A stretch of DNA of 64,000 bases from Loktanella sp. SALINAS62 (GCF_018263905.1 NZ_JAAFZU010000002.1:1-64000); one strand, 5' to 3'. Positions 37,080-47,219 are shown, counted from the first letter of the stretch. The notes: generated by a model not told the origin, from the letters alone. A program made the numbers and translations.

Positions 37080-38066
37080 TCACAGTATTCCCGGCACCAC
37101 GAGGTCGGGCGGACGATGGCCGTCGGCAAAAGTCTTGACGTTGATCAAGACTTTCTCTCCCATTTCGATCCGCCCTTCGATCGTGGCCGATCCCATATGC
37201 GGCAAAAGAATCACATTGGACAGCGCCTTGAGCCGGGGATTGATCGCGTGGCCGCGCTCGAACACGTCCAGCCCGGCACCGCCCAGTTCATTGGCGCGCA
37301 AGGCCCGCGTCAGGGCGTTTTCGTCGATCACTTCGCCGCGCGATGTGTTGACGATCACCGCGGTCGGTTTCATCAGCTTCAGCCGTCGCGCGTTCAGCAG
37401 ATGGAACGTCGACGGCGTATGCGGGCAGTTGACCGATACGATGTCCATGCGTGCGACCATCTGGTCAAGGCTGTCCCAGAATGTCGCATCCAGCGCCGTT
37501 TCGATTTCTGGCCGCAGGCGTTTGCGGTTGTGGTAATGGATCTGCATGCCGAACGCGCGGGCGCGCTGCGCCACCGCCTGCCCGATCCGGCCCATCCCCA
37601 GAATGCCCAATCGCTTGCCACCCAGCCGCCCACCCAGGTTTGACGTGGGCGACCACCCGGCCCAGTCCTCGCCCTGCGCGATCCGCATGCCTTCGGGGAT
37701 GCGGCGCACGACCGACAGGATCAGCGCCAACGTCATGTCGGCCGTGTCATCTGTCAGCACGCCGGGCGTGTTGGACACAAGTATCCCACGCTGGCGGGCG
37801 GTGGCCACGTCGATATTGTCCACCCCCGCACCGTAGTTTGCGATCAGTTTCAGCCGGTCGCCTGCCTGCGCCAGCATCGCCGCATCGATCTGATCGGTGA
37901 TCGTGGGCACCAGCACATCTGCCCCCTGCATCGCCGCGACCAACACGTCGCGCGGCATCTGGCCGTCGTCGTCCCGCAAGGTGACGTCAAACAGCTCTTT
38001 CATCCGGGTCTCGACCGGTTCGGGCAACCGTCGCGTGACGACAACACTCAGCTTCTTACCCGGCAT
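37080..38066 (-). CDS. D-isomer specific 2-hydroxyacid dehydrogenase (glyoxylate/D-glycerate type)
   Basis: A 328-residue NAD(P)H-dependent dehydrogenase. The cofactor motif is GILGMGRIGQAVAQRAR, the catalytic Arg is in NTSRGEVIDE, the Glu in the EL..AGLDVFERG region and the His in LLPHMGSAT. This arrangement fits glyoxylate/hydroxypyruvate reductases or D-glycerate dehydrogenases. The ATG at 38066 follows AGGGGGTCGG; the open frame extends 71 codons further into the divergent gap and was rejected. Divergent from the SH3-domain gene. Confidence 0.87.
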   Translation of the reverse strand: MPGKKLSVVVTRRLPEPVETRMKELFDVTLRDDDGQMPRDVLVAAMQGADVLVPTITDQIDAAMLAQAGDRLKLIANYGAGVDNIDVATARQRGILVSNTPGVLTDDTADMTLALILSVVRRIPEGMRIAQGEDWAGWSPTSNLGGRLGGKRLGILGMGRIGQAVAQRARAFGMQIHYHNRKRLRPEIETALDATFWDSLDQMVARMDIVSVNCPHTPSTFHLLNARRLKLMKPTAVIVNTSRGEVIDENALTRALRANELGGAGLDVFERGHAINPRLKALSNVILLPHMGSATIEGRIEMGEKVLINVKTFADGHRPPDLVVPGIL

Positions 38067-38182
38067 CCGACCCCCTGATCCCTTTTCAATACGACGTATC
38101 GCTGTCAGGTTGCCAGTCAGGGACGCGCGGCACAAGAACCGATGCGCCCGACCAGGCGAATGACAGCAGGCGGATGATCGAT

Positions 38183-38719
38183 ATGAAAACGATGGCGTGG
38201 ATGCGTGGGCTTGCGCTGGCGGTTTTTTGTGGTGCGGCCACGGTCGCCCCGGCGCAACAGGCAACACAGGCGTCAGCACCCGCCACCACAGAAGTGGGTC
38301 CCGTCACGAACCTGCCCCTGCCCCGCTACGTCAGCCTGAAAGCGTCAGAAGCAAACGTGCGCCGCGGCCCGTCACTGACGCACCGGATCGACTGGGTGTT
38401 CCAGCGGCGCGGCATGCCGTTGCAGGTTGTGGCGGAATACGGCCATTGGCGCCGGGTCATTGACCGCGACGGTCAGGGCGGATGGGTGCATTACACGATG
38501 CTGTCGGGCGTGCGGGCAGCGCTGGTCACCGAACCCGTGTTGACGCTGCACGCCAAACCCGAAGCACAATCATCCGAACGCGCCTATCTGGAACAGGGCG
38601 TCGTCGCCCGTCTGGGGGCCTGCCAGAACGGCTGGTGCGAATTGAATGCCGTCGGGCATAGTGGCTGGGCCCCACAAAGCGCTATATGGGGTGTCGACCC
38701 CGGCGAAACCAAAGAGTAG
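38183..38719 (+). CDS. Secreted SH3-domain protein
   Basis: A 178-residue exported protein. A signal peptide (about 1-25, ending in APAQQ) is followed by two bacterial SH3 repeats: YVSLKASEANVRRGPSLTHRIDWVF to VHYTMLSGVRAAL, and LHAKPEAQSSERAYLEQGVV to GWAPQSAIWGV. Such domains bind cell-wall peptides in other proteins. ATG 38183 has GGA at a good distance; ATG 38174 is closer to it than usual. The cation transporter gene follows after 6 bases. Confidence 0.82.
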   Translation: MKTMAWMRGLALAVFCGAATVAPAQQATQASAPATTEVGPVTNLPLPRYVSLKASEANVRRGPSLTHRIDWVFQRRGMPLQVVAEYGHWRRVIDRDGQGGWVHYTMLSGVRAALVTEPVLTLHAKPEAQSSERAYLEQGVVARLGACQNGWCELNAVGHSGWAPQSAIWGVDPGETKE

Positions 38720-38725
38720 CGATCC

Positions 38726-39631
38726 ATGAGCCGCAGCGACACACGATTGAACCTGTCCGCAGGGCTGATGTCGTCGGCTGTGGCCCTGACATTGGTCGTG
38801 GCCAAGCTGTGGGCACTGGGGGAAACCGGATCGCTGGCCGTCGCCGCGACGCTGGCGGATTCCGCGATGGACCTGATGATGTCGCTGGGCGCACTGGCAG
38901 CCATCGCCTATGCCGCGAAACCGGCGGACGACGATCACAACTTCGGCCACTCCTCGGCAGAGGATCTGGCCGCACTCGCGCAATCGCTGATCATCCTTGT
39001 GTCGGCGGCCGTGATCGCCACCGTGGCCGTTCTGCGCCTGATGCAGGGCGATGCGCAACTGCCCGAAAACGAAACCTCCGGCATGGCGATCATCGCGCTG
39101 TCGATCCTGCTGACGCTGGCGCTGGTGATCTGGCAACGCCGCGTGGCGGCCCAGACCGACAACGCCGTGGTCAAAGCTGATTCGCTGCATTATCTGGGCG
39201 ACCTGATCCCCAATGTCGGCGCACTGGTCGCACTTTGGGCCTCATCCGCGCTGGGTCTGGCACAGGTGGACAGCGTGGTCGCACTGGGTGCGGCGCTGAT
39301 CCTTGCAGTGGGTGCTGTGCGCATCGGGCGTGCCGCATGGGACGCGCTGATGGACCGTCAGGTCGATCCCGACATGATCGCGGGCATCGGCCGGATCGCT
39401 CAGGATTTTCCCGGCGTGCATGGGTTTCACGATCTCAAGACACGCCGCGCGGGCAGCCGCGTGTTCGTCAACCTGCATATCGAACTGGACGGCAACCAGA
39501 CCCTGCATGACGCCCATGCCATCGGCGCGGCCCTGCGCCGCGCTATCTTGCAAGCCTATCCACGCTGCGACGTGCTGATCCACAAGGATCCGCTGGGGGT
39601 GCAACCGCACCCCGACGACCCACGGGCCTGA
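38726..39631 (+). CDS. Cation diffusion facilitator (FieF-like) efflux protein
   Basis: A 301-residue metal/H+ antiporter of the CDF family with six membrane helices and a cytoplasmic C-terminal domain. Metal-site residues in helices II and V appear as DSAMDLMMS and KADSLHYLGDLIPN (the DxxxD and HxxxD motifs), and HNFGH lies after helix II. The C-terminal part (HGFHDLKTRRAGSRVFVNLHIELD) is the metal-sensing domain. Zinc, iron or cadmium are likely cargo. It follows the SH3 gene closely and precedes a small conserved-looking gene. Confidence 0.88.
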   Translation: MSRSDTRLNLSAGLMSSAVALTLVVAKLWALGETGSLAVAATLADSAMDLMMSLGALAAIAYAAKPADDDHNFGHSSAEDLAALAQSLIILVSAAVIATVAVLRLMQGDAQLPENETSGMAIIALSILLTLALVIWQRRVAAQTDNAVVKADSLHYLGDLIPNVGALVALWASSALGLAQVDSVVALGAALILAVGAVRIGRAAWDALMDRQVDPDMIAGIGRIAQDFPGVHGFHDLKTRRAGSRVFVNLHIELDGNQTLHDAHAIGAALRRAILQAYPRCDVLIHKDPLGVQPHPDDPRA

Positions 39632-39660
39632 CCGCCCCCAACAACAAAAGGACAACGCCA

Positions 39661-39897
39661 ATGACGATGCCCCCCGAAACGTTCGAAGGTCGGCTGACCG
39701 CGCAACGCCAGATCCTTGCCCGGTTGATCCATGCCCATGGTGGCGGCGACCTGCGCGATTTTATGCGCGACAGATCAACGGTGCGCGTGCCCGAAGAAGA
39801 CCCCGGCGCAGACGGCCCCGATTCCGCATTCGGTATAGAGGCCGCACTGGCGGAAGAAATGCGCCTGATCCTTGACGCAGTCGAACGACTGGACTGA
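39661..39897 (+). CDS. Small hypothetical protein
   Basis: A 78-residue soluble, acidic protein with a helical N-terminal part (TFEGRLTAQRQILARLIHAH), a proline- and acid-rich middle and a C-terminal helix (EAALAEEMRLILDAVERLD). It has AAAGGACAACGCCA before the ATG and follows the cation efflux gene by 29 bases, so co-transcription is likely. I recognise no family. It converges with the M3 peptidase gene, the stops being three bases apart. Confidence 0.65.
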   Translation: MTMPPETFEGRLTAQRQILARLIHAHGGGDLRDFMRDRSTVRVPEEDPGADGPDSAFGIEAALAEEMRLILDAVERLD

Positions 39898-39900
39898 CGC

Positions 39901-41925
39901 TCAGGCCGCCAGCCCGCGCCCTTTCAACAGCGCCTCGACCCCCGGCATGCGGCCCCGGAACGCGGTATACAGCGCGTCGGGCGCGATCGATCCGCCCGAC
40001 GACAGCACCGTCTGTTCCAGCTTGCGCGCTAGCTCCGGGTCAAACGGGTCGCCCGCTTCGACAAAGGCGTCAAAGGCATCGGCGTCCATGACTTCGGACC
40101 ACATGTAGCTGTAGTAGCCGCTGGAATAGCCGTCACCGGAAAACACATGCGCGAAATGCGGCGTGGCGTGGCGCATCCCGATGGCGTGGGGCATGTCGAT
40201 GCCTTCCAGAATTTCGGCTTGCGTCTGCATCGGATCGCGCGGCGCGTCCTCAGTCGCATGGAATTCCAGATCGACAAGGGCGCTTGCGATATATTCGACC
40301 GTCTGGAACCCCATGTCGAACGTCGATGCCGCCAGCAATCGATCCAGCATTTCAGCCGGCATCGCGTCACCCGTTTCGGTGTGTGTGGCGAATTTTGTCA
40401 GCACCTCGGGCACCTCCAGCCAATGTTCAAATAGCTGGCTGGGCAGTTCGACGAAATCCCGCGCGACCGACGTGCCGCTGACCGACGGATAGGTCACATT
40501 GGACAGCATCTGGTGCAGCGCGTGACCAAATTCGTGAAACAGCGTGCGCGCATCGTCATAGGACAGCAGCGCAGGCCTGTCCGCCGCCGGTTTGGCAAAG
40601 TTGCAGACGTTGACCACGATGGGACGGATGTCACCCGCCAGCCGCTGCTGGCTGCGCATCGCCATGCACCACGCCCCGGACCGCTTCGACGCGCGGGCGA
40701 AATAATCGCCCACGAACACGGCAATGTGCTGGCCGTCGCGTGTCACCTCCCACAACCGCACATCAGGGTGATAGGTCGGACCATCCAGCGGTGCAAAATC
40801 CAGCCCGAACAGCCGGTGCGCGCAGTCGAACGCCGCGTCGATCATCCGGTCCAGCTGAAAGAACGGCTTGATCTCTGCCTCGTTCAGGTCGTGTTCCGCC
40901 TGACGCCGCTTTTCCGCATAATACCGCCAATCCCACGGTTCCAGCGGGCCGGGCACACCGTCGGCATGCATCATCGCCTGAAGCTTTGTCTGGTCGGCTT
41001 CGGCACTGGCGCGGGCGGGTTCCCAGACCTGCATCAGCAGATCGCGCACCGCGTCGGGCGTCTTGGCCATTTCGGGTTCCAGCTTGAATTCGGCAAAGCT
41101 GTCGTAACCCAGCAGGTTCGCGCGTTCCGCGCGCAGCGCCAGCGTTTCAGCGGCAATATCGCGGTTATCGGTGTCACCGCCCGTCATGCCCCGTGCGGTC
41201 CATGCGGCATACGCGTTTTCGCGCAGCGCGCGATCGGGCGAAAACTGCAGGAACGGCACGATCAGCGACCGCGACAATGTCACCACCGGACCAGCGTGAT
41301 CGCCCGCAGCACCTGCTGCACGGGCAGCCTCGGCGACGAAATCCGGCAGGTCCGCCACATCCGTCTCGGCCAGCGGCATGAACCAACTGCGTTCATCGGC
41401 CAGCAGGTTCTGGCTGAACTGTGTGCCCAGCACCGACAGCCGCGCAGTCACATCCCGCAACCTGTCGCTGGCGTATCCGTTCAGCTCCGCGCCCTGTCGG
41501 ACAAAAGATTGGTGCGTCAATTTCAGCACCATCTGTTCTTCGTCGGTCAGGTCCAGCGCGTCGCGGTCCTGCCACAGCGTCTCGATCCGCGCGAACAGCG
41601 CCTTGTTGCTGCTGATTTCGGATGCAAACGCCGACAACATCGGGGCGAAATCGCGCTGCAATGCTTCGCGTGCCGGGGTGCTGTCAGCGCCCGCCACACC
41701 GTAAAAGGTGCCCAATATCCGGTCCAGATCGGACTCTGCCAACGCCATCGCCGCGATGGTATTGGTGAATGTGGGGGGCTCTGCGGCCGTGGCGATGGCG
41801 TCGATCACGGCGCGCGCATTAGTCAGCGCCTGGTCGACCGCCGGGCGGAAATCATCGTCTGAAATCGCATCGAACGGCGGCATGCCAAACGGGGTGTCCC
41901 AGTCGGACAATAACGGATTGGTCAT
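39901..41925 (-). CDS. M3 family oligopeptidase (Dcp/PrlC-like)
   Basis: A 674-residue zinc peptidase that degrades short peptides in the cytoplasm or periplasm. The zinc site is LFHEFGHALHQML (HExxH) with the downstream Glu in the STFDMGFQTVEY region. The protein covers the whole M3 fold, from the N-terminal PFDAISDDDFRPAVDQAL helices to SGYYSYMWSEVMDADAFDAF near the end. No signal peptide is seen, so a cytoplasmic Dcp-type enzyme is most likely. ATG 41925 is preceded by AAGGAGAATTTTG; a TTG one codon earlier is less likely. Confidence 0.92.
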   Translation of the reverse strand: MTNPLLSDWDTPFGMPPFDAISDDDFRPAVDQALTNARAVIDAIATAAEPPTFTNTIAAMALAESDLDRILGTFYGVAGADSTPAREALQRDFAPMLSAFASEISSNKALFARIETLWQDRDALDLTDEEQMVLKLTHQSFVRQGAELNGYASDRLRDVTARLSVLGTQFSQNLLADERSWFMPLAETDVADLPDFVAEAARAAGAAGDHAGPVVTLSRSLIVPFLQFSPDRALRENAYAAWTARGMTGGDTDNRDIAAETLALRAERANLLGYDSFAEFKLEPEMAKTPDAVRDLLMQVWEPARASAEADQTKLQAMMHADGVPGPLEPWDWRYYAEKRRQAEHDLNEAEIKPFFQLDRMIDAAFDCAHRLFGLDFAPLDGPTYHPDVRLWEVTRDGQHIAVFVGDYFARASKRSGAWCMAMRSQQRLAGDIRPIVVNVCNFAKPAADRPALLSYDDARTLFHEFGHALHQMLSNVTYPSVSGTSVARDFVELPSQLFEHWLEVPEVLTKFATHTETGDAMPAEMLDRLLAASTFDMGFQTVEYIASALVDLEFHATEDAPRDPMQTQAEILEGIDMPHAIGMRHATPHFAHVFSGDGYSSGYYSYMWSEVMDADAFDAFVEAGDPFDPELARKLEQTVLSSGGSIAPDALYTAFRGRMPGVEALLKGRGLAA

Positions 41926-41975
41926 CAAAATTCTCCTTTGCCAATAACCTAGTCATTGGATGGCACGGGTCACAC

Positions 41976-42017
41976 CCCTGCATGCATCATCTTGCCTAAA
42001 ATACTCAAACCGCCGCG
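41976..42017 (-). repeat. Interspersed repeat copy D, after the permease gene
   Basis: On the minus strand: CGCGGCGG then TTTGAGTATTTTAGGCAAGATGATGC-type core ending near 41980, immediately after the stop codon of the amino-acid permease gene. Core of the GATGATGC subtype, shared with copies A and B. Confidence 0.85.
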
Positions 42018-42833
42018 TCAGCGGCGCAGTCCCCGTTCGAACCGGCGCAGCAGGATGGACAGCCCGATGGTCATCGTCAGATAGATCAGCGCCACCACGT
42101 TGTAGGTTTCGAAATACCTGAAATTGCCCGCCGCCGTGATCTTGCCCAGTTGTGTGACGTCCGCGACGCCGACCACTGATACCAGCGACGAATCCTTGAC
42201 CATCGCCACGAAATCATTGCCCAGCGGCGGCAGGATGGTGCGCAACGCCTGCGGCCAGACGATATGCCGGAACCGCTGCCAGCCGGACAATCCCAACGCT
42301 TCCGCCGCTTCGATCTGGCCTTCGTCTACCGACTGCAACCCGGCGCGGAACACCTCTGCCAGAAACGACGCATAGGCCAGTGTCAGGGCGATGATCGCCC
42401 GCCACAGCAGGCTGAAATCGCGGGTCCGCGCCTCTGGCAAGCCCAGCGCGTTCCAGCCACTCACAAGGGCGGGCGCCAGCACAAAGGCCACGTAGAGCAA
42501 CAGCACGATGATCGGGATGCCGCGCATGACCTCGACATAGAACCGCGCGATCTGGCGCAGCACCTTTGACCGCGACAGCGCCATGACCGCCAGCAGCAGC
42601 CCCAGCCCGCAGGCCATCACATAACTGACGACCGCCACGAAAACGGTGATCCGGATGCCCTTGGCCAGCGTGCCCAGCACCCCGTCATAGGCATCGTCTG
42701 TGGCGATCTGAAAGAACATCCAGACGCCCAGCCCGGCCACGGCCACCAACCACCACGGAAAATCGCGATCCCCGGACGGCGCAGGCGCCACGTCCGCCGC
42801 CCGACGTCGCTTATTCGCCCATCTTGAAATCAA
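42018..42833 (-). CDS. Amino-acid ABC transporter permease
   Basis: A polar-amino-acid type permease of about 257-271 residues. It has the conserved EAA loop ([21 protein letters not shown]), ILPPLGNDF and [14 protein letters not shown], typical of HisM/GlnP permeases, with about five helices. Two starts are possible: a TTG at 42833 that overlaps the binding-protein gene, or a GTG at 42791 just after it; neither has a good binding site. The binding protein precedes it, but no ATPase or second permease gene is in the cluster, so the importer must borrow an ATPase encoded elsewhere. Confidence 0.88.
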   Translation of the reverse strand: MISRWANKRRRAADVAPAPSGDRDFPWWLVAVAGLGVWMFFQIATDDAYDGVLGTLAKGIRITVFVAVVSYVMACGLGLLLAVMALSRSKVLRQIARFYVEVMRGIPIIVLLLYVAFVLAPALVSGWNALGLPEARTRDFSLLWRAIIALTLAYASFLAEVFRAGLQSVDEGQIEAAEALGLSGWQRFRHIVWPQALRTILPPLGNDFVAMVKDSSLVSVVGVADVTQLGKITAAGNFRYFETYNVVALIYLTMTIGLSILLRRFERGLRR

Positions 42834-43590
42834 GGAACCACTTTTTGTTCAGCGCAGCGATCGTGCCATCGGCGGCCATGTCCGCGATGGCGGCGTTGAT
42901 CGGACCGACCAGCTCGGACCCCTTGGGAAAGATGAAACCGAAATCTTCGGTGCCCAGCTTTTCGCCGATGATCTTCAGCCCGCCGTCGCTGGCGTCGACA
43001 TAACCCTGACCGGCGGTCCCGTCGGTCAGCACCAGATCGACATCGCCGGTACGCAGCGCCTGCACGGTTGCGCCGAATGTTTCCATCTTGACGATACGCG
43101 GTGTCGTCTCATCCCCGTCCAGCACGTCATAGACGCCGACATAGAACGGCGTCGTGCCCGGTTGTGCCGCCATCAGCATGTCGGGATCGGCCGCGAAACC
43201 TGCCGCATCGCTGAACCGGTCCTCGTCACCGCGCACCAGCATCACCATCTCAGAGGTCATGTAGCTGTCGGAAAAATCCACCACTTCGGCGCGGTCTTCG
43301 CGGATCGTGATCCCCGTCATGCCCAGATCGTATTGGCCTTCGGCCACGGCGGGGATCATCGCGTCCCAGCTGATCGTCTGATAATCGACCGTCAGGTTCA
43401 GACGGTCCGCGATTTCGGCCATGGCGTCGTATTCCCAGCCCATGGCCTGACCGTCCTGCATGAATTGCAGCGGCGGATAGGCGTTTTCGACGGCCACGGC
43501 GATTTGCTGACCAGCCAGATCGGGCAGGTCGGTCTGCGCGGTGACGGCGGTGGCAAACAATGCTGCGGCAACAGTTGTGATGGTCTTCAT
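42811..43590 (-). CDS. Amino-acid ABC transporter substrate-binding protein
   Basis: A 259-residue periplasmic binding protein (SBP_bac_3). Signal peptide [18 protein letters not shown], then [45 protein letters not shown] and [12 protein letters not shown], the usual amino-acid pocket blocks. The start at 43590 follows GGGGGATACC. The ligand is probably an amino acid or related small metabolite; which one is unknown. It overlaps the permease start region and follows the ThiF/MoeB gene with 43 bases between. Confidence 0.9.
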   Translation of the reverse strand: MKTITTVAAALFATAVTAQTDLPDLAGQQIAVAVENAYPPLQFMQDGQAMGWEYDAMAEIADRLNLTVDYQTISWDAMIPAVAEGQYDLGMTGITIREDRAEVVDFSDSYMTSEMVMLVRGDEDRFSDAAGFAADPDMLMAAQPGTTPFYVGVYDVLDGDETTPRIVKMETFGATVQALRTGDVDLVLTDGTAGQGYVDASDGGLKIIGEKLGTEDFGFIFPKGSELVGPINAAIADMAADGTIAALNKKWFLDFKMGE

Positions 43591-43633
43591 GGTATCCCCC
43601 AAGGATGTAATCGCGTTCGACATTGGCGCGGGC

Positions 43634-44683
43634 CTAAGGGGTGTGCAAGCCCCTGCCCTGACAGACAGCACAATCGGCGCGCGGCTTTGTCTTCATCAGG
43701 CGGGTTTCGGCATAAAGTGCGTCATAAATCAGCAATCGCCCCCGCAGCCCGGTGCCCGCGTCGGTCAAAAGCTTCACCGCTTCGACGGCCATCATCGATC
43801 CGACCACACCGGGCAGCGGGCCGATCACCCCAGCCTCTGCGCAGGTCGGGACAAGACCGGGCGCGGGCCGGTTGGGAAACACACAGGCAAGGCATGGCCC
43901 GCCGCGCGCCGGATCATACAGGCTGATCTGGCCTTCCCACTGTGTCAGCGCCCCCGCGATCAGCGGCACCCCCGCCGCGACACAGGTGCGGTTCACCAAT
44001 TCGCGGGTGTCGAAATTATCGCAACCGTCCAGCACAAGGTCATAGTCTGCGATCAGCTCTGCCGCGATGTCAGCGGTCAGGCGCCGGTGATAGGGCCGCA
44101 AGGTGATATGCGGGTTCAGTTCCAGAACGGCCTGTTTCGCCGCCGCGACTTTTGGCATCCCGATCCACTGGTCGCGGTGTATGATCTGGCGTTGCAGGTT
44201 GCTGGCGTCCACGTCATCGTCATCGATCACGGCCAATGTGCCGATTCCGCTGGCCGCCAGATACAGCAGCGCGGGCGATCCAAGCCCCCCCGCCCCCACG
44301 ACCAGTACCCGAGCGCCTTTCAGCGCGCTTTGGCCCGGCCCGCCGACTTCGCGCAACATGATATGGCGGGCATAGCGGTTCAGTTCGGCGTCCGAAAACC
44401 CCTTGCGCGGGGCGGGCTCCGGTGTCGGTGCGACGCGGCTTTTCAGCATCCGCAGCCCGCGACGATAGCCCCAGACAAGCACGCCGAAACCGATCAGCAG
44501 CAGCCACAGCCGCACATCGCCACCGGTTGCCAGCCGCAGCGCGTTGTCCGCAGGCAGGACAAGTTGCGCGATGATGACAGCGCCCAACAGCACAAAGGTC
44601 ATCGCCCAGCGCGCGCGGCGCGGCGCCTTCATTGCGGCCCCGATCCCCCAGATTGCGGCGATCATCGCCAGCACCATGATCAT
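43634..44683 (-). CDS. Membrane-anchored ThiF/MoeB/HesA family adenylyltransferase
   Basis: A 349-residue E1-like enzyme that would adenylate a ThiS/MoaD-type carrier tail. Residues about 5-75 contain two or three hydrophobic segments ([33 protein letters not shown]), unusual additions that anchor it in the membrane. From about 95 the canonical domain follows: [28 protein letters not shown] for [30 protein letters not shown], and two CxxC pairs (CLAC, CAVC) for zinc. The ATG at 44683 overlaps the dut stop. The carrier is unknown; molybdopterin or thiamine carriers are possible. Confidence 0.87.
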   Translation of the reverse strand: MIMVLAMIAAIWGIGAAMKAPRRARWAMTFVLLGAVIIAQLVLPADNALRLATGGDVRLWLLLIGFGVLVWGYRRGLRMLKSRVAPTPEPAPRKGFSDAELNRYARHIMLREVGGPGQSALKGARVLVVGAGGLGSPALLYLAASGIGTLAVIDDDDVDASNLQRQIIHRDQWIGMPKVAAAKQAVLELNPHITLRPYHRRLTADIAAELIADYDLVLDGCDNFDTRELVNRTCVAAGVPLIAGALTQWEGQISLYDPARGGPCLACVFPNRPAPGLVPTCAEAGVIGPLPGVVGSMMAVEAVKLLTDAGTGLRGRLLIYDALYAETRLMKTKPRADCAVCQGRGLHTP

Positions 44684-45132
44684 GCGTCAGTTCCCGTCGA
44701 TCCAAACCCGCCCGCGCCCCGTGCGGTCGTATCCAGCCCATCTAGGGCGAAATCCGCCCGCACCACGGGGACCGCGACAAGTTGCGCCACCCGCATCCCA
44801 TGAAGCACCGTGAAATCCGCAGTGCCCAGATTGACCAGCAGCACGCCGACCTCTCCGCGATAATCGCTGTCGATGGTGCCGGGCGCATTCGCGACCGTCA
44901 CGCCATGCTTGAACGCAAGCCCGGACCGGGGCCGCACCTGCACCTCGTACCCTTCCGGAATGGCCAGCCGCAGCCCCGTCGGCACAAGCACGCGCGCACC
45001 CGGCGCCAGCGTCAACACGCCGCGGTCCGGCAGATTGGCACAGACATCGGCCCCTGCAGCCCCGGCACTCGCATAGCGCGGCAAGGGCAAGCCTTCATCC
45101 GCCCCGTCCACAAAGGCTGCGGCGATCCTCAT
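44680..45132 (-). CDS. dut: dUTP diphosphatase
   Basis: Hydrolyses dUTP to dUMP, keeping uracil out of DNA and feeding dTMP synthesis. The 150-residue trimeric enzyme shows the five motifs: [47 protein letters not shown] and the C-terminal [10 protein letters not shown]. It lies between coaBC and the ThiF/MoeB gene. The coaBC-dut order is common in alphaproteobacteria. A repeat copy fills most of the gap upstream. Confidence 0.95.
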   Translation of the reverse strand: MRIAAAFVDGADEGLPLPRYASAGAAGADVCANLPDRGVLTLAPGARVLVPTGLRLAIPEGYEVQVRPRSGLAFKHGVTVANAPGTIDSDYRGEVGVLLVNLGTADFTVLHGMRVAQLVAVPVVRADFALDGLDTTARGAGGFGSTGTDA

Positions 45133-45135
45133 GTC

Positions 45136-45190
45136 TGTCCCATTCTTCTTGCCAAAAATATCCGCCCCGCCGGCGAGGCGTCCCGCAGCC
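45136..45190 (-). repeat. Interspersed repeat copy E, between coaBC and dut
   Basis: On the minus strand, directly after the coaBC stop: GGCTGCGGGACGCCTCGCCGGCGGGGCG palindromic part followed by GATATTTTTGGCAAGAAGAATG (core about 45141-45163). It separates two co-directional genes and lies about 10 bases ahead of the dut ATG. Confidence 0.85.
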
Positions 45191-46384
45191 TCATGCCAGC
45201 GCCCCGGCCAGTTTTTGTGCCAGACGGCGCGCGACCGCAGCCTTGTCCATGCGGGGCCACGCCTCTGTCCCGGTCTCGGTGATCAGCGTTACAGCGTTTT
45301 CGGTCCCGCCCATGATCCCGGTGCCGTCGGACACATCGTTGGCGACGATCCAGTCACAGCCCTTGCGCGCCCGTTTGGCAGTCGCATTGGCCAGCACATC
45401 CTGCGTTTCAGCAGCAAACCCGACCACAAGGCGCGGGCGCTGCGGCCCCTGAACGGACACGGCGGCCAGAATGTCGGGATTTTCTGCAAAGGCCAGCGTC
45501 GGCAGCCCGTCCTTGGTCTTCTTGATTTTCTGCGTGCCCGCATTGGCGACATGCCAGTCCGCGACGGCAGCCGCCATGACGCAGGCGTCGGCGGGCAGCG
45601 CCTGCATCACCGCATCATGCATCTGCCGCGCGGTCTGCACCCGCACCAGCGCCACGCTATCCGGCGGCGGCACATCGGCAGGACCGGTCACGAATGTCAC
45701 CCGCGCGCCCAGCCCTACCAGCGCCCGCGCAATCGCCGTGCCCTGCGCGCCAGAGGACCGGTTTGCGATATAGCGGACCGGATCAATCGGTTCATGGGTC
45801 GGACCGGATGTCACGATTACATGGCGGCCACGCAGCGGACCATCCGCCAGCCGTGCGGTGATCGCGGCCAGGATATCTTCGGGTTCGGCCAGCCGTCCGG
45901 GGCCGAATTCACCGCAGGCCATGTCGCCGTCATCCGGGCCGACGAAATCCACCCCATCGGCGCGCAACGTCGCCAGATTGCGCTGTGTCGCGGGATGCTG
46001 CCACATCCGCACATTCATCGCGGGGGCCATCAGCACGGGCGTATCGGTCGCCAACAAAAGCGTCGTTGCCAGATCGCGCGCCTGTCCGGTTGCGGCCTGC
46101 GCCATCAAGTTCGCCGTCGCGGGGGCCACCACGATCAGGTCCGCCACCCGGGACAGTTGGATATGGCCCATCTCCGCCTCGTCCGTCAGGTCGAACAGCG
46201 CGTCATAGACCTTTTCCCCCGCCAGCGCGGCCACGCTTAGCGGGGTGACGAATTCCCCGGCCGCCCGGGTCATGACCGGTGTCACCGCAGCCCCCGCACC
46301 ACGCAGCAGCCGGATCAGCAGCAGGGATTTATAGGCCGCGATACCGCCGCCGATGATCAACAGGATTCGTTTGCCGTGCAGCAT
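45191..46384 (-). CDS. coaBC: Bifunctional phosphopantothenoylcysteine decarboxylase/synthetase
   Basis: Makes 4'-phosphopantetheine in coenzyme A synthesis. The 397-residue protein has the flavoprotein decarboxylase first ([48 protein letters not shown] with its conserved PXMNxxMW) and the ligase second, with CTP-binding [21 protein letters not shown] and [10 protein letters not shown] and the Lys in GADVLVAN-like [13 protein letters not shown]. Linked in pathway to panBC in this window. It is the first gene of a run with dut and the ThiF/MoeB gene. Confidence 0.95.
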   Translation of the reverse strand: MLHGKRILLIIGGGIAAYKSLLLIRLLRGAGAAVTPVMTRAAGEFVTPLSVAALAGEKVYDALFDLTDEAEMGHIQLSRVADLIVVAPATANLMAQAATGQARDLATTLLLATDTPVLMAPAMNVRMWQHPATQRNLATLRADGVDFVGPDDGDMACGEFGPGRLAEPEDILAAITARLADGPLRGRHVIVTSGPTHEPIDPVRYIANRSSGAQGTAIARALVGLGARVTFVTGPADVPPPDSVALVRVQTARQMHDAVMQALPADACVMAAAVADWHVANAGTQKIKKTKDGLPTLAFAENPDILAAVSVQGPQRPRLVVGFAAETQDVLANATAKRARKGCDWIVANDVSDGTGIMGGTENAVTLITETGTEAWPRMDKAAVARRLAQKLAGALA

Positions 46385-46445
46385 GGGGTGCCTCGCAAGT
46401 GTCGGTCACAGGTGTAGGCAGGGCGCGCCTGCGATGCAACGCCGC

Positions 46446-47219
46446 CTAGCGCGCAAGCGTCAGGCAGGGATCGGGGCGGTCAAACGGATCGGTCACATTC
46501 ACCGCGTCAAAAGGTGCGTCGCCGTCAGGTGCGGCTTCCAACTGGCCCAGCGACCAGACCGTCAGGTCAGGTGCCAACTGCGCCAGCAGCGCAGGCACGC
46601 CGGTATCGGTGCGCGCATGCCCGTTGCCGGTGATGACGACAACCGGACCGCCGGTGTCGTCGTTTGCATCACGCGCGGCCAGCGCCAGCGTGGCGTCGCG
46701 CAATCGCTGTGCTTCGACCATGCCGGGCAACATGTCATCGGGCAACATCCCGCAATGCGCATCGCGCTGGTCCGCGACCAGCCTGTCATAGACAGCGCCC
46801 GACCGGGGCCACAGGTTGAACCCCACCGTGCCAACACCCAGCACCGACGCCGCATCGCTGGCCATCGCCGCCATCAAGTCGTCACGGGCGACATCCGCCC
46901 CGACAATCGTCGCAGCGGGGGCCGCCAGAAAGATCGGGTGATACATCGTGAAATCCGGCCAGCCTTTTTCATCCCAACGCAGTGCGTCGGCCAGCGCATC
47001 GGCGTCTGTGATATCGACCACAGCCGCTGCATCCGCCGCCGTGATCATTTCGAACACCAGCGCCTTGGGTGCGATCCGGGCCACCAGCGCGGCCTGCATC
47101 GCGTGATGGGCGGGATTGTCGTGGACCTCTCCCAATACGTAAACGTCGGCCCGTGGCAGCGGGCCGACGTCGGCGGCCGCAGGCACGGCCGCACAGCACA
47201 ACAGCGCGAGCAGGCGCAT
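46446..47219 (-). CDS. ChaN-like (DUF399) protein
   Basis: A 257-residue exported protein with a signal peptide (RLLALLCCAAVPAAADV). The mature part has VYVLGEVHDNPAHHAMQAALV, the signature GEVHDN..H of the ChaN family of haem/iron-responsive lipoproteins, and GNGHARTDTGVPALL near the end. The precursor has cysteines after the hydrophobic stretch, but no clean lipobox, so anchoring is unsure. It follows rpoH, the ATG overlapping the sigma-factor stop (an ATG pair at 47222 and 47219), so it may be coupled to rpoH expression. Confidence 0.82.
   Translation of the reverse strand: MRLLALLCCAAVPAAADVGPLPRADVYVLGEVHDNPAHHAMQAALVARIAPKALVFEMITAADAAAVVDITDADALADALRWDEKGWPDFTMYHPIFLAAPAATIVGADVARDDLMAAMASDAASVLGVGTVGFNLWPRSGAVYDRLVADQRDAHCGMLPDDMLPGMVEAQRLRDATLALAARDANDDTGGPVVVITGNGHARTDTGVPALLAQLAPDLTVWSLGQLEAAPDGDAPFDAVNVTDPFDRPDPCLTLAR

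Noticed and set aside
40513-41862. A long plus-strand open frame opposite the M3 peptidase
   Set aside because: Antisense by-product; the peptidase has an intact HExxH site and family-length sequence.
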